64,000 nucleotides of DNA from NCBI GenBank assembly GCA_963377175.1, contig CAUJNA010000835.1:619501-683500 (forward strand). Reading direction: 5' to 3'. Numbering within the stretch: the stretch's first letter is position 1; the number at the start of each line of letters is the position of its first letter. The notes below the pieces were generated by a model that was not told the origin of the DNA, ran no database searches, and saw only the letters and a program-made list of their open reading frames with translations. Below are positions 51,086 through 63,748 of this stretch, piece after piece. The translations under genes and the position numbers were made by a program. This DNA comes from Effrenium voratum (lineage: Eukaryota > Sar > Dinophyceae > Suessiales > Symbiodiniaceae).

Positions 51086-54000
51086 TGGAAGGCGTCGGGG
51101 GGGACTGCGAGGCTTGTTCGGGCCTCTACATGGGTCTCCCGTTTCCGGGCCAGCCGGAGCAAGAGCGTTAATTAAACTGCAAACATCACGCATATGTGTT
51201 CGGACTTTTTTAAAGGCTCATTTCATTTCAAACTTTTTGATTACGACTCACTCCATTTCCATCATAACAATTCAGACCTACTGATGCATATTTTCAGCCG
51301 ACATCAGCCGACGAAATACTTAGAAACGTTTGGAAAGGACAGTGGTGCCCAAAAGGAAGCTGCGGCTTCGAAGTGTTAGTTACGCGATTCCTGAGTATCG
51401 ACATTTCTGAGTATCGATAGCTTGTCTTTTTCCATTTGGATTCTACAAGGAGGCATTGCTAAAGCGAACTCCGCGTTACACATTGCTTAAGAACCGCAAA
51501 CAGCTTATCCTCCTCCCGGGCTTCCTGGGACCCTGAGAGCTGCAACTATGGTGAGACTCTTCCCCGAGCCGATTCTGTGACAAGTTCACGGAGCACGAAC
51601 GAAGCTCAACTGCCTGCAAGGCTGCCTGGCGGAGGCCCTCCCACAAACGAAGCAAAGTAGATGGCACAATTCCACGCGTGGGCTTGCCAAGCAGCCCAGG
51701 CTTCGATCTTGGCTTGGACTTCCTCGAAGGCTGTACTTCCATAACTCCTTGCTAAGGCTGCCTTGCCCCTCGGCTGGAACTTGTGTGGCTGGACCTCCCC
51801 GCTGCCTGGGGGCGGCCTTGTGGAGGCACTGCCTGGCTGCAGCTTGTGTGGCTGGACTTCCCCGCTACCTCAGAAACTGCCTTGTGGAGGCCCTCCCACA
51901 AACGAAGCAAAGTAGATGGCACAATTCCACGCGTGGGCTTGCCAAGCAGCCCACGAAGGCTGTACTTCCATAACTCCTTGCAAGGCTGCCTTGCCCCTCG
52001 GCTGGAACTTGTGTGGCTGGACCTCCCCGCTGCCTGGGGGCGGCCTTGTGGAGGCACTGCCTGGCTGCAGCTTGTGTGGCTGGACTTCCCCGCTGCCCGA
52101 GAAACTGCCTTGTGGAGGCCCTCCCACAAACGAAGCAAAGTAGATGGCACAATTCCACGCGTGGGCTTGCCAAGCAGCCCACTTTTCGATCTTGGCTTGG
52201 ACTTCCTCGAAGGCTGTACTTCCACCTTGCCCCTCGGCTGGAACTTGTGTGGCTGGACCTCCCCGCTGCCTGGGGGCGGCCTTGTGGAGGCACTGCCTTT
52301 GTGGAGGCCCTCCCACAAACGAAGCAAAGTAGATGGCACAATTCCACGCGTGGGCTTGCCAAGCCCAGGCTTCGATCTTGGCTTGGACTTCCTCGAAGGC
52401 TGTACTTCCATAACTCCTTGCAAGGCTGCCTTGCCTTTGAGCTGGAACTTGTGGGCTGGACCTCCCCGCTGCCTGGGGGCGGCCTTGTGGAGGCACTGCC
52501 TGGCTGCAGCTTGTGTGGCTGGACTTCCCCGCTGCCCGAGAAACTGCCTTGTGGAGGCCCTCCCACAAACGAAGCAAAGTAGATGGCACAATTCCACGCG
52601 TGGGCTTGCCAAGCAGCCCAGGCTTCGTCTTGGCTTGGACTTCCTCGAAGGCTGTACTTCCATAACTCCTTGCAAGGCTGCCTTGCCAAGCTTTTGCTGC
52701 TAATTGCCTGTGTGGTTTTACAGGAACCATAAATGCCTAAATCAAAAGCTTTAAGGCCATGCTCAGAAAAAAAGGCACCATCAAAAACGGCAGACAACTG
52801 GTTAGGCTGGAACTTGTGTGGCTGGACTTGCCTGGCTGCAGCTTGTGTGGCTGGACTTCCCCGCTGCCCGAGAAACTGCCTTGTGGAGGCCCTCCCACAA
52901 ACGAAGCAAAGTAGATGGCACAATTCCACGCGTGGGCTTGCCAAGCAGCCCAGGCTTCGATCTTGGCTTGGACTTCCTCGAAGGCTTAACTCCTTGCAAG
53001 GCTGCCTTGCCCCTCGGCTGGAAGCTGCCTGGGGGCGGCCTTGTGGAGGCACTGCCTGGCTGCAGCTTGTGTGGCTGGACTTCCCCGCTGCCCGAGAAAC
53101 TGCCTTGTGGACTCCCACAAACGAAGCAAAGTAGATGGCGCAATTGCACGCGTGGGCTTGCCAAGCAGCCCAGGCTTCGATCTTGGCTTGGACTTCCTCG
53201 AAGGCTGTACTTCCATAACTCCTTGGCTGCCTTGCCCCTCGGCTGGAACTTGTGTGGCTGGACCTCCCCGCTGCCTGGGGGCGGCCTTGTGGAGGCACTG
53301 CTTGGCTGCAGCTTGTGTGGCTGGACTTCCCCGCTGCCCGAGAAACTGCCTTGTGGAGGCCCTCCCACAAACGAAGCAAAGTAGATGGCACAATTCCACG
53401 CGTGGGCTTGCCAAGCAGCCCGGGCTTCGATCTTGGCTTGGACTTCCTCGAAGGCTGTACTTCCATAACTAGGCTGCTTGCCCCTCAGCTGGAACTTGTG
53501 TGGCTGGACCTCCCCGCTGCCTGGGGGCGGCCTTGTGGAGGCACTGCTTGGCTGCAGCTTGTGTGGCTGGACTTCCCCGCTGCCCGAGAAACTGCCTTGT
53601 GGAGGCCCTCCCACAAACGAAGCAAAGTAGATGGCACAATTCCACGCGTGGGCTTGCCAAGCAGCCCGGGCTTCGATCTTGGCTTGGACTTCCTCGAAGG
53701 CTGTACTTCCATAACTCCTTGCAAGGCTGCTTGCCCCTCGGCTGGAACTTGTGTGGCTGGACCTCCCCGCTGCCTGGGGGCGGCCTTGTGGAGGCACTGC
53801 TTGGCTGCAGCTTGTGTGGCTGGACTTCCCCGCTGCCCGAGAAACTGCCTTGTGGAGGCCCTCCCACAAACGAAGCAACGTAGATGGCACAATTCCACGC
53901 GCGGGCTTGCCAAGCAGCCCAGGCTTCGATCTTGGCTTGGACTTCCTCGAAGGCTGTACATCCATAACTCCTTGCAAGGCTGCCTTGCCCCTCGGCTGGA

Positions 54001-57000
54001 ACTTGTGTGGCTGGACCTCCCCGCTGCCTGGGGGCGGCCTTGTGGCTGGACTTCCCCGCTGCCCGAGAAACTGCCTTGTGGAGGCCCTCCCACAAACGAA
54101 GCAAAGTAGATGGCACAATTCCACGCGGGGGCTTGCCAAGCAGCCCAGGCTTCGATCTTGGCTTGGACTTCCTTGAAGGCTGTACTTCCATAACTCCTTG
54201 CAAGGCTGCCTTGCCCCTCGGCTGGAACTTGTGTGGCTGGACCTCCCCGCTGCCTGGGGGCGGCCTTGTGGAGGCACTGCCTGGCTGCAGCTTGTGTAGC
54301 TGGACTTCCCCGCTGAGCAGCCCAGGCTTCGATCTTGGCTTGCACTTCCTCGAAGGCTGTACTTCCATAACTCCTTGCCCCTCGGCTGGAACTTGTGTGG
54401 CTGGACCTCCCCGCTGCCTGGGGGCGGCCTTGTGGAGGCACTGCCTGGCTGCAGCTTGTGTGGCTGGACTTCCCCGCTGCCCGAGAAACTGCCTTGTGGA
54501 GGCCCTCCCACAAACGAAGCAAAGTAGATGGCACAATTCCACGCGTGGGCTTGCCAAGCAGCCCAGGCTTCGATCTTGGCTTGGACTTCCTCGAAGGCTG
54601 TACTTCCATAACTTGCAAGGCTGCCTTGCCCCTCAGCTGGAACTTGTGTGGCTGGAGCCTGGGGCGGCCTTGTGGAGGCACTGCCTGGCTGCAGCTTGTG
54701 TGGCTGGACTTCCCCGCTGCCCAAGAAACTGCCCTGTGGAGGCTTCCCACAAACGAAGCAAAGTAGATGGCACAATTCCACGCGTGGGCTTGCCAAGCAG
54801 CCCAGGCTTTGATCTTGGCTTGGACTTCCTCGAAGGCTGTACTTCCATAACTCCTTGCAAGGCTGCCTTGCCCCTTGGCTGGAACTTGTGTGGCTGGACC
54901 TCCCCGCTGCCTGGGGGCGGCCTTGTGGAGGCACTGCCTGGCTGCAGCTTGTGTGGCTGGACTTCCCCGCTGCCCGAGAAACTGCCTTGTGGAGGCCTCC
55001 CACAAACGAAGCAAAGTAGATGGCACAATTCCACGCGTGGGCTTGCCAAGCAGCCCAGGCGTCGGACTTCCTCCATAACTCCCTGCAAGGCTGCCTCAGC
55101 CCTCTGCTTGCCTGGTTGGGCTTCTTGTCTGCCTGGAACATCTCGTACTTACCTCGCTGCAGCTTGTGTGGCTAGACTTCCCCGCTGCCCAAACGAAGAA
55201 GCAAAGTAGATGGCACAATTCCACGCGTGGGCTTGCCAAGCAGCCCAGGCTTCGATCTTGGCTTGGACTTCCTCGAAGGCTGTACTTCCATAACTCCTTG
55301 CAAGGCTGCCTTGCCCCTCGGCTGGAACTTGTGTGGCTGGACCTCCCCGCTGCCTGGGGGCGGCCTTGTGGAGGCACTGCCTGGCTGCAGCTTGTGTGGC
55401 TGGACTTCCCCGCTGCCCGAGAAACTGCCTTGTGGAGGCCCTCCCACAAACGAAGCAAAGTAGATGGCGCAATTCCACGCGTGGGTTGGCAAGCAGCCCA
55501 GGCTTCGATCTTGGCTTGGACTTCCTCGAAGGCTGTACTTCCATAACTCCTTGCAAGGCTGCCTTGCCCCTCGGCTGGAACTTGTGTGGCTGGACCTCCC
55601 CGCTGCCTGCGGGGCGGCCTTGTGGAGGCACTGCCTGGCTGCAGCTTGTGTGGCTGGACTTCCCCGCTGCCCGAGAAACTGCCTTGTGGAGGCCTCCCAC
55701 AAACGAAGCAAAGTAGATGGCACAATTCCACGCGTGGGCTTGCCAAGCAGCCCGGGCGTCGGACTTCCTCCATAACTCCCTGCAAGGCTGCCTCAGCCCT
55801 CTGCTTGCCTGGTTGGGCTTCTTGTCTGCCTGGAACATCTCGTACTTACCTCGCTGCAGCTTGTGTGGCTAGACTTCCCCGCTGCCCAAACGAAGCAAAG
55901 TAGATGGCACAATTCCACGCGTGGGCTTGCCAAGCAGCCTAGGCTTCGATCTTGGCTTGGACTTCCTCGAAGGCTGTACTTCCATAACTCCTTGCAAGGC
56001 TGCCTTGCCCGGCCTTGTGGAGGCACTGCCTGGCTGCAGCTTGTGTGGCTGGACTTCCCCGCTGCCCGAGAAACTGCCTTGTGGAGGCCCTCCCACAAAC
56101 GAAGCAAAGTAGATGGCACAATTCCACGCGTGGGCTTGCCAAGCAGCCCAGGTTTCGATCTTGGCTTGGCCTCGAAGGCTGTACTTCCATAACTCCTTGC
56201 AAGGCTGCCTTGCTGGAACTTGTGTGGCTGGAGATCCCGCTGCCTGGGGGAGGCCTTGTGGAGGCACTGCCTGGCTGCAGCTTGTGTGGCTGGACTTCCC
56301 CGCTGCCCGAGAAACCTTGCGGCGGCCCTCACACAAACGAAGCAAAGTAGATGGCACAATTCCACGCGTGGGCTTGCCAAGCAGCCCAGGCTTCGATCTT
56401 GGCTTGGACTTCCTCGAAGGCTGTACTTCCATAACTCCTTGCAAGGCTGCCTTGCCCCTCGGCCGGAACTTGTGTGGCTGGACCTCCCCGCTGCCTGGGG
56501 GCGGCCTTGCACTGCCTGCCCTGGTTGGGCTTCTTGTCTGCCTGGAAATATCTCGTACTTACCTCGCTGCAGCTTGTGTGGCTAGACTTCCCCGCTGCCC
56601 AAACGAAGCAAAGTAGATGGCACAATTCCACGCGTGGCTTGCCAAGCAGCCCAGGCTTCGATCTTGGCTTGGACTTCCTCGAAGGCTGTACTTCCATAAC
56701 TCCTTGCAAGGCTGCTTTGCCAAATCAGCCCTCTGCTGGTGTGGTTGGGCTTCTTGTCTGCGTGGAAAAAGATCGTACTCAGCTTGTGTGGCTGGACTTC
56801 CTCGCTGCCCTTGTGGAGGCCCTCCCACAAACGAAGCAAAGTAGATGGCATGCCAAATCAGCCCTCGCTTGCCTGGTTAGCAATCGCCCTGCCTGGAAAA
56901 ATCTCGTTCTTACCTGGCTGCAGCTTGTGTGGCTGGACTTCCCCGCTGCCCGGGGAGCTGCCTTGTGGAGGCAAACAAAGCAAAGTAGATGGCACAATTC

Positions 57001-57516
57001 CATGCGTGGGCTTGCCAAGCAGCCCAGGCTTCGATCTCGGCTTGGACACCCTCGAAGGCTGTGCTTCCATAACTCCCTGGCCCGTTGGGCTTCTTGTCTG
57101 CCTGGAAAAATCTCGTACTTACCTGGTTGCAGCTTGTGTGGCTGGACTTCCCCGCTGCCCGAAGGGCTGCCTTGGGGACGGCCCCACAAACGAAGCAAAG
57201 TAGATGCCACAATTTCTTGCCAAGCAGCCTAGGCTTTGATCTTGGCTTGGACTTCCTTCCTTGAGGCTGCCTTGCCAAATCTGCTTGCCTGGTTGGGCTT
57301 CTTGTCTGCCTGGAAAAATCTCGTACTTACCTGGCTGCAGCTTGTGTGGCTGGACGCTGCCCAGGGGGCTGCACAAGCGAAGCAAAGTAAATGGCAGAAT
57401 TCGACGCGCGGGCTTGCTAAGCAGCCCAGGCTTCGATCTCGGCTTGCCAAATCAGCCCTCTGCTTGCCTGGTTGGGCTTCTTGTGTGGCTGCAGCTTGTG
57501 TGGCTGGACTTCCCCG

Positions 57517-58157
57517 CAGCACTTTAGCTCTCGGATCCTTCGCAGGACGAGGTCGTTTCCTGGACGGACGAGTCAGAAGCCCCGCAGTTGCATCGAAACC
57601 CGTTTGGGGAATCCCCTCTAAAGAGAGAGGTGCGCTGTTCTCTGTTCGCGCTCTCGCGCGGCGCAGTTGTCGCTGCAGTCCACTGCTGCTGCTGCCGCAG
57701 TCTTCTTCGGCTGGCTGGCACGCCAGCCTGCAGAGCCGCGCCGCCCGAGATCGGAATTCCGACTTCGCTCTCCACCCGAGGTCGGAATTCCCGAGGTCGG
57801 AATTCCGACTTCGCTCCCCCACCCAAAATCGGAATTCCTCCACCCGAGGTCTGAATTCCGACTTCGCTCTCCCACCCGAGGTCGGAATTCCGACTTCGCT
57901 CTCCACTTCCGACTTCGCTCTCCACCCAAGGTCGGAATTCCGACCTCGCTCCAAGCTTCCGACCTTGCCCAAAAAAGCCATCACCATCGCCGGGCCATCG
58001 CCGGACCATCGCTACGCTTGCCGAACGCGTGCGGGATATATGCGGCCAGTACCGCATATATCCCGCACCAGGAAAAAGCACAAAAGAACACGTTTTTGCC
58101 CAAGGTCGGAACTCCGACTTCGCTCCGGTGTGTTCAACGTGAATGGCATTCATGTTG
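57517..58157. repeat. Array insert, copy A, with ~29-bp gtcggaattccgac repeats
   Basis: This segment of about 640 bp interrupts the array and is repeated at 59063-59687. It contains six or more units of gaggtcggaattccgacttc-gctctccaccc and, at 58029-58068, a perfect 17-bp inverted repeat. Flanking array units are also shared between copies, so the duplicated block is about 1.5 kb. Confidence 0.9.
58029..58068. repeat. Perfect 17-bp inverted repeat with 6-nt loop
   Basis: gtgcgggatatatgcgg (58029-58045), loop ccagta, and its exact complement (58052-58068). The same structure occurs unchanged at 59559-59598. Confidence 0.95.
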
Positions 58158-59062
58158 CTTTTCGGGGTAGCTGCCCGGGGGGCTGCCTTGTGGAGCCCCT
58201 CCCACAAACGAAGCAAAGTAGATGGCACAATTCCACGTGTGGGCTTGCCAAGCAGACCAGGCTTCCTCGAAAGCTGTATCCATAACTGCCTTGCCAAATT
58301 TCTTTTTGGAAAAATCCCGCGCTTACCTGGCTGCAGCTTGTGTGGCTGGACTTCCCCGCTGCCCGGGGGCTGCCTTGTGGAGGCCCTCCCACAAACGAAG
58401 CATCCACGCGTGGGCTTAGGCTTTGATCTTGGCAGCTATACTTCCATAACTCCCTGCAAGGCTTCCTTGCCAAATCAGCCCTCTGCTTGCCTGGTTGGGC
58501 TTCCCCCTGCCTGGAAAAAACTTGCACGTACCTGGCTGCAGCTTGTGTGGCTGGACGTCCTTACTGCCCTCCCACAAACGAAGCAAAGTAGATGGCACAA
58601 TTTTCTTTGCACGCGTAGGCTTAGGCTTTGATCTTGGCGGCTATACTTCCATAACTCCCTGCAAGGCAAGGAACCAAATCAGCCCTCTGATTGCCTGGTT
58701 GGGCTACCCCCTGCCTGGAAAATCTCGTACTTACCTGGCTGGGCTGCCTTGTGGAGGCCCCACAAACGAAGCAAAGTAGATGGCACAATTCCTTGCCAAG
58801 CAGCCCAGGCTTTGATCTTGGCTTGGACTTCCTTCCTTGAGGCTGCCTTGCCAAATCAGCCTTCTGCTTGCCTGGTTGGGCTTCTTGTCTGCCTGGAAAA
58901 ATATCGTACTTACCTGGCCGCAGCTTGTGTGGCTGGACGCTGCCCAGGCCACGCGCGGGCTTGCCAAGCAGCCCAGGCTTCGATCTCGGCTTGCCAAATC
59001 AGCCCTCTGCTTGCCTGGTTGGGCTTCTTGTGTGGCTGCAGCTTGTGTGGCTGGACTTCCCC

Positions 59063-59687
59063 GCAGCACTTTAGCTCTCGGATCCTTCGCAGGACGAGGT
59101 CGTTTCCTGGACGGACAAGTGTCAGAAGCCCCGCAGTTGCATCGAAACCCGTTTGGGGAACCCCCTCTAAAGAGAGAGGTGCGCTGTTCTCTGTTCGCGC
59201 TCTCGCGCGGCGCAGTTGTCGCTGCAGTCCACTGCTGCTGCTGCTGCCGCAGTCCTCTTCGGCTGGCTTGCACGCCAGCCTGCAGAGCCGCGCCACCCAA
59301 GATCGGAATTCCTTCCGACTTCGCTCTCCCACCCAAAATTGGAATTCCCCCACCCGAGGTCGGAATTCCGACTTCGCTCTCGCACGCGAGGTCGGAATTC
59401 CGACTTCGCTCTCCACCCGAGGTCGGAATTCCGACCTCGCTCTCCACTTCCGACTTCGCTCTCGACCTCGCTCCAAGCTTCCGACCTTGCCCAAAAAAGC
59501 CATCACCACCGGGCCATCGCCGGGCCATCGCCGGACCATCGCTACGCTTGCCGAACGCGTGCGGGATATATGCGGCCAGTACCGCATATATCCCGCACCA
59601 GGAAAAAGCACAAAAGAACACGTTTTTGCCCAAGGTCGGAACTCCGACTTCGCTCCGGTGTGTTCAACGTGAATGGCATTCATGTTG
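59063..59687. repeat. Array insert, copy B
   Basis: Near-identical second copy of 57517-58157, differing by small indels (an extra gct triplet, fewer 29-bp units, an extra ccatcgccggg). The hairpin is conserved at 59559-59598. Confidence 0.9.
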
Positions 59688-62600
59688 AGCATTGCTTTTC
59701 GGGGTGGCTGCCCGGGGGGCTGCCTTGTGGAGCCCCTCCCACAAACGAAGCAAAGTAGATGGCACAATTCCACGTGTGGGCTTGCCAAGCAGACCAGGGT
59801 TTGATCTTGGCTTGGACTTCCTCGAAAGCTGTATCCATAACTGCCTTGCCAAATCACTCTGCTTGCCTGGTTGGGGTTCCCCTTCCTGGAAAAATCCCGC
59901 GCTTACCTGGCTGGCAGCTTGTGTGGCTGGACTTCCCCGCTGCCCGGGGGCTGCCTTGTGGAGGCCCTCCCACAAACGAAGCATCCACACGTGGGCTTAG
60001 GCTTTGATCTTGGCAGCTATACTTCCATAACTCCCTGCAAGGCTTCCTTGCCAAATCAGCCCTCTGCTTGCCTGGTTGGGCTTCGCGCTGCCTGGAAAAA
60101 CTTGTACGTACCTGGCTGCAGCTTGTGTGGCTGGACGTCCCCACTGCCCTCCCACAAACGAAGCAAAGTAGATGGCACAATTCCACGCGTTTGGCTGTGC
60201 TTCCATAACTCCCTGCAAGGCTGCCTTGCCTGGAAAAATCTCGTACTTACCTGGCTGCAGCTTGTGTGGCTGGACTTCCCCACTGCCGTGGAGGCCCTCC
60301 CACAAACGAAGCAAAGTAGATGGCACAATTCCACGCGTGGGCTTGCCAAGCAGCCCAGCCTTCGGTCTCGGCTTGGACTTCGTCCAAGGCTGTACTTCCA
60401 GAACTCTCAGCCCTCTGTTTGCCTGGTTAGGCTTCCCCCTGCCTGGAAAATCTCGTACTTACCTGTTGTGTGGCTGAGCTTCCCCGCTGCACAAGCGAAG
60501 CAAAGTAGATGCACTTGGCTTCCATCTCGGCTTGGACTTTCTCAAAGGCTGTACTTCCATAACTCCTTGCAACTTGCCAAATCAGCCCTCTGCCTGGTTG
60601 GGCTTGCCTTGAAAAATCTCGCACTTACCTGGTTGCAGCTTGTCTGGCTGGACTTCCCCGCTGCCCGGGGGGGCTGCCTTGTGGAGGCACTGCCCTCCCA
60701 CAAACGAAGCCCAACGCGTGGCTTACCAAGCAGCCCAGGCTTCGATCTTGGCTTGGACTTCCTCAGAGGCTGTAATTCCATACCCTGCAAGTACCTTGCC
60801 AAAATCAGCACTTCCCCCTGCCTGGAAAAACCTCGTACTTACTTGGTTGCAGCTTGTGTGGCTGGACTTCCCCGCTGCCTGGGGGGCTGCCTTGTGGAGG
60901 CCCTCCCACAAACGAAGCAAAGTAGACCACGTGTGGGCTTGCCAAGCAGCCCAGCGTGCAGCTTGTGTGGCTGGACTTCCCACTCCACTTCCTCAAAGGC
61001 ATAACTCCCTGCAAGGCTGCCAAATAAGGTACTTACCTGGCTGCAGCTTGTGTGGCTCCCACAAACAAAGCAAAGTAGATGGCAGAATTCCACACGTGGG
61101 CCGGCGAAGCAGCCAGGCTTCGATCTCGGCTTGGACTTCTTCAAAGGCTGTACTTCCATAACTGCCTGCAAGGCTGCCTTGCCAAATCATCCCTGTGCTT
61201 GCCTGGTTGGGCTTCCCCCTGCCTGGAAAATTATCGTACTTAGACTTCCCCGCTGCCCGGGGCGGCTGCCTTGTGGAGGCACTGCCCTCCCACAAACGAA
61301 GCAAAGTAGATGGCACAATTCCACGCGTGGGCTTGCCAAGCAGCCCAGGCTTCGATCTCGGCTTGGACTTCCTCAAAGGCTGTACTTCCATAACTCCCTG
61401 CAAGGCTGCCTTGCCAAATCAGCTGCGGCTTCCCCCTGCATGGAAAAATCTCGTACCTACCTGGCTGCAGCTTGTGTGGCTGGACTTCGCCGCTGCCCGG
61501 GGGGCTGCCTTGTGGAGGACTTCCCACAAACGAAGCAAAGTAGATGGCACAATTCCATGCGTGGGCTTGCCAAGCAGCCCAGGCTTTGTCGATCTTGGTA
61601 GTCCCTGCAAGGCTGCCTTGCCAAATCAGCCCTCTGCTGTGGAAACATCTTGTACTTACCTCGCTGCAACTTGTGTGGCTTGACTTCCCCGCTGCGGGAG
61701 GCTGCCTTGTGGAGGCACTGCCCTCCCACAAACGAACACAATTCCAGGCTTGCGAAGCAGCCCAGGCTTTGATCTCGGCTTGGACTTCCTCAAACGCTGT
61801 ACTGCAAGGCTCCTGCAACTTGTGTGGTTGGACTTCCCCGCTGCCCGGGGCTGCCTTGTGGAGGCGCCCCCTCCCGCAAACGAAGCAAAGTAGATGGCAC
61901 AATTCCATGCATGGGCTTGCGAAGCAGCCCAGGCTTTAATCTCGGCTAAGCCCTCTGCTTGCAACTTGTGTGGAGGCGCTGCCCCTTCCACAAACCAAGG
62001 AAAATCTCGCACTTACCTGGCTGCAGCTTGTGTGGTTGGACTTATCTCGGCTTGGACTTCCTTAAAGGCTGCACTTCCAAAAACTCCCTGCAAGGCTGCC
62101 TTGCCAAATCAGCCCTCTGCTTGCCTGGTTGGGCTTCCCCCTCCTGGAAAAATCTCGTACTTACCTGGCCGCAACGTGTGGTTGGACTTCCCCGCTGCAG
62201 AATGGGGCCCCACAAGCAAAGCAAAGTAGCTGGCACAATTCCATGACGTTTGTGAAGCGCTGTACTTCATAACTCCTGCCTTGCCAAACCAGCCCTCTGC
62301 TTGCCTGGTTGGGCTTCCCCCTGCCTGGAAAAATCTCGTACTTACCTGTCTAGTTGGACTTCCCCGCTGCCCGGAGGGCTGCCTTGTGCCCCTCCCACAA
62401 TAGATGGCGCCATAACTCCCTGCAAGGCTGCCTTGCCAAATCAGCCGGCTGCACTTCCTTACTCCCTGCCTGGTTGGACTTCCCCTTGGAAAATATCCTA
62501 CTTACCTGTCTGGAACTTGTGTGGCTCGACTTCCCGCTGCCCGGGGGCTGCCTTGAGGAGGCACTGCCTCCCACAAACAAAGCAAAGTAGACGGCGCAAT

Positions 62601-63428
62601 TCCATGCATGAGCTTGCGAAGCAGCCCAGGCTTCAATCTTGGATGGACTTCCCCCTCGTACTTGCCTGGCTGGAACTTGTGTGGCTGGACTGGAGGCACT
62701 GCCCCTCCCAAAGTAGATGGCACAATGTCCTGCATGAGCTTGCGAAGCAGCCCAGGCTTCGATCTCGGCTTGGACTTCCTCACAGGCTGCACTTCCTCAA
62801 CTCCCTGCAAGGCTGCCTTGCCAATCAGCCCTCTGCTTGCCTGGTTGGACTTCGCCCTGTCTGGATTAATCTCGTACTTACCTGGCTGGAACTTGTGTGC
62901 GCTGCCTGGGGCCTGCCTTGTGGAGACAGATCTCGGCTTGGACTCCCTCAAATCAAAGGACTGCCTCAACTCCCTGCAAGACTGCCTTGCCACAAAATCG
63001 GACCACTACTTGGGCCGGAACTTCTTCGCTGGTTGGGCTGCCTTGTGGAGGCACTCTCCCTACCTGGCTGGTCTGGTACCTGGCTGGTACTTGTGGGCTG
63101 GACTTCCCCGCTGCCTGGGGGCTGCCTTGTGGAGGCACTGCCCCTCCCACAAACGAAGAAAGTAGATGGCACAATTCCGGGCATGCACTTGCGGCAGCCC
63201 AGGCTTCGAAAGACATGGAAGGAACCCGCATCAGCTGGCGGGACTTCCTCAAAGGCTGGACTTCCTCAAATCAACTCCGCTACCTGGCAGGCTGCCTTGT
63301 GAGGCGCTGCCTTGTGGAGGCACTGCCGCAAAAAGTAGATGGCACAACTCTAAATGCAACCATTCCCATCAGCCCAAACCGTGACTTGGCCCCATCGTAA
63401 CATACGCAAAGAGCGGCAGCCTTTGGCG

Positions 63429-63748
63429 AGCGAGTGAGTGAGTGAGTGAGTGAGTGAGTGAGTCAGTGAGTCAGTGAGTCAGTGAGTCCGTGAGTCAGTG
63501 AGTCAGTGAGTCAGTGAGTCAGTGAGTCAGTGAGTGAGTCAGTGAGTGAGTCAGTGAGTGAGTCAGTGAGTGAGTGAGTCAGTGAGTGAGTCAGTGAGTG
63601 AGTCAGTGAGTGAGTGAGTGAGTGAGTGAGTGAGTGAGTGAGTGGGTGGGTTGAGTCAATGAGTGAATGAGTGAGTGAGTGAGTGAGTGAGTGAGCGAGC
63701 GAGCGAGTGAGTGAGCCAGTGAGTGAGCCAGTGAGCGAGCGTGAGTGG
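63429..63748 (+). repeat. (GAGT)n / (GAGTCAGT)n microsatellite
   Basis: About 320 bp of gagt units with regular gtca interruptions, just inside the right terminal region of the element. Confidence 0.97.

Larger units (their letters stand above)
51600..63350 (-). repeat. Array of about 45 degenerate units of roughly 190-260 bp, coding-like on the minus strand
   Basis: A unit begins at the recurring aaagtagatggcacaattcc (for example 51657, 51912, 52140, 52329, 52579, 52911, 53131, 53381, 53627, 53880), and continues acgcgtgggcttgccaagca, aggcttcgatcttggcttgg and cttgtgtggctggacttccc. Spacing averages about 240 bp with deletions. On the minus strand a unit reads STAFEEVQAKIEAWAAWQAH, then AWNCAIYFASFVGGPPQG, but other frames are open too. 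Left-half units (to about 55.1 kb) carry an internal ~75-bp duplication (cttgtgtggctggac twice). Right-half units instead carry ctcgtacttacctg, the complement of a consensus splice donor. No single reading frame runs through the array. Confidence 0.85.

Noticed and set aside
51752..57278. Very long open frames on both strands (up to about 780 codons)
   Set aside because: They arise from a stop-poor tandem repeat read in changing frames. All frames are partly open, so length alone is no evidence for a protein.
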